Assembly (NCBI GenBank): GCA_014523515.1
Contig: JAATVJ010000214.1
Location: 1 to 5,261, forward strand
Length of the DNA: 5,261 nt
Source of the DNA: Nitrososphaerales archaeon TH1177
Lineage (GTDB): Archaea; Thermoproteota; Nitrososphaeria; Nitrososphaerales; Nitrososphaeraceae
Direction: 5' to 3'
Numbering within the stretch: position 1 is the first letter of the stretch; every line of letters begins with the position of its first letter. The position numbers and the translations under genes are program-made. The notes under the pieces are model-generated. The model did not search any database. It was not told where the DNA came from and saw nothing but the letters and a program-made list of their open reading frames with translations. Positions 4,940 to 5,261 of this stretch are shown here, piece by piece.

Positions 4940-5261
4940 TTAATTTTTATTACTTTTAACCTGTCTCTTGTATAATTTTATCACTTCATCGGTGTTTGTA
5001 GAATCTTCAGGATTTTTATCATATCTTATTTTTCCAGAATACTTTGGAAATCTCAATGCCAGACCAAAATTGTCACGGATCAATCCGAATGCTGCAGTAT
5101 GGGATGGGCTGAGAGTAATTTCAGAGGCTATTATTTCTAAAACCAGCTTTGGCTTAAACCAAACGTCCATTTTCATGTTAGTTATGACATTAGAGTGCTT
5201 CTCTTTAACTATATAGTTTTTAAGCTCCTTATAAATTAGTTCTAAATCTTGATCAGAAAAA
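4940..5261 (-). CDS. lig: ATP-dependent DNA ligase, C-terminal fragment (5' end beyond window)
   Basis: Only the last 106 residues are present; the adenylation domain with the KxDG lysine lies outside the right edge. The reading frame is open from base 5260 through to TAA at 4940-4942. The fragment matches the end of the OB-fold domain of archaeal/eukaryotic-type ligases: KMDVWFKPKLVLEIIASEITLSP, then HTAAFG, then GLALRFPKYSGKIRYDKNPEDSTNTDEVIKLYKRQ. The LALRFP...R.DK segment is ligase motif VI, needed for the adenylation step. In archaea the full enzyme (usually about 590-600 residues) seals nicks during Okazaki fragment maturation and excision repair and typically binds PCNA. An internal ATG at 5176 is not the start, because the conserved frame continues upstream (FSDQDLELIYKELKN). 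Gene symbol by family only. Confidence 0.93.
   Translation of the reverse strand, partial: FSDQDLELIYKELKNYIVKEKHSNVITNMKMDVWFKPKLVLEIIASEITLSPSHTAAFGLIRDNFGLALRFPKYSGKIRYDKNPEDSTNTDEVIKLYKRQVKSNKN

Noticed and set aside
4968..5216. Plus-strand ORF of 82 codons over the ligase region
   Set aside because: It is the antisense shadow of the conserved ligase C-terminal domain, whose minus-strand frame carries clear motif VI.
1..5261. A CRISPR array, transposon, toxin-antitoxin pair, defence system, tRNA or rRNA
   Set aside because: No spaced direct repeats, transposase or recombinase motifs, terminal inverted repeats, or structured RNA patterns were seen; all recognisable genes are housekeeping-type archaeal genes.

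Overview
The window looks like an ordinary chromosomal stretch of a low-GC archaeon, most likely a member of the Nitrososphaerota (Thaumarchaeota). Three genes are archaeal in character: a KH-domain beta-CASP ribonuclease of the aCPSF1/FttA type, a UPF0147 protein, and the C-terminal end of an archaeal/eukaryotic-type ATP-dependent DNA ligase. A+T-rich codon use, TATA-like boxes close to start codons and probable TTG starts fit this. The phylum assignment is inferred from recognised protein families, not from a marker gene. No mobile element, CRISPR array, rRNA or tRNA is visible.

Layout. The left edge carries the 5' part of a 3-methyladenine DNA glycosylase gene on the minus strand (cut at base 1). 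It diverges, across about 100 bases, from a plus-strand gene for a membrane site-2 protease (M50, HEAGH motif plus PDZ-like domain). A 200-base A+T-rich spacer with a T7 run, a TATA-like box and a five-codon mini-ORF leads to the plus-strand aCPSF1/FttA-like gene, the largest in the window. A strong TATA box then precedes a 48-residue C2H2-type zinc-finger microprotein. This converges almost end to end (6 bases apart) with a minus-strand UPF0147 gene, and a perfect 10-bp inverted repeat spans both gene ends. The right edge is the 3' end of a DNA ligase gene on the minus strand, followed by a pyrimidine-rich tract and a tight 7-bp hairpin.

How they relate. The genes appear to be separate transcription units more than one pathway. 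The glycosylase and ligase both belong to DNA repair (base excision and nick sealing) but are several kilobases apart and cannot be called an operon. The FttA-like protein is the factor family that cleaves transcripts at U-rich sites and ends transcription in archaea, and U-rich tracts do follow two of the genes here.

The main unusual observation is in the FttA-like protein. All metallo-beta-lactamase and beta-CASP catalytic motifs are intact, but the GxxG loop expected in its second KH domain is absent. It also carries an Asn-rich N-terminal tail and an extra segment of about 27 residues between the KH and nuclease parts. This could be a divergent paralogue or a lineage-wide variant. No evidence was found for a wholly new multi-gene system.
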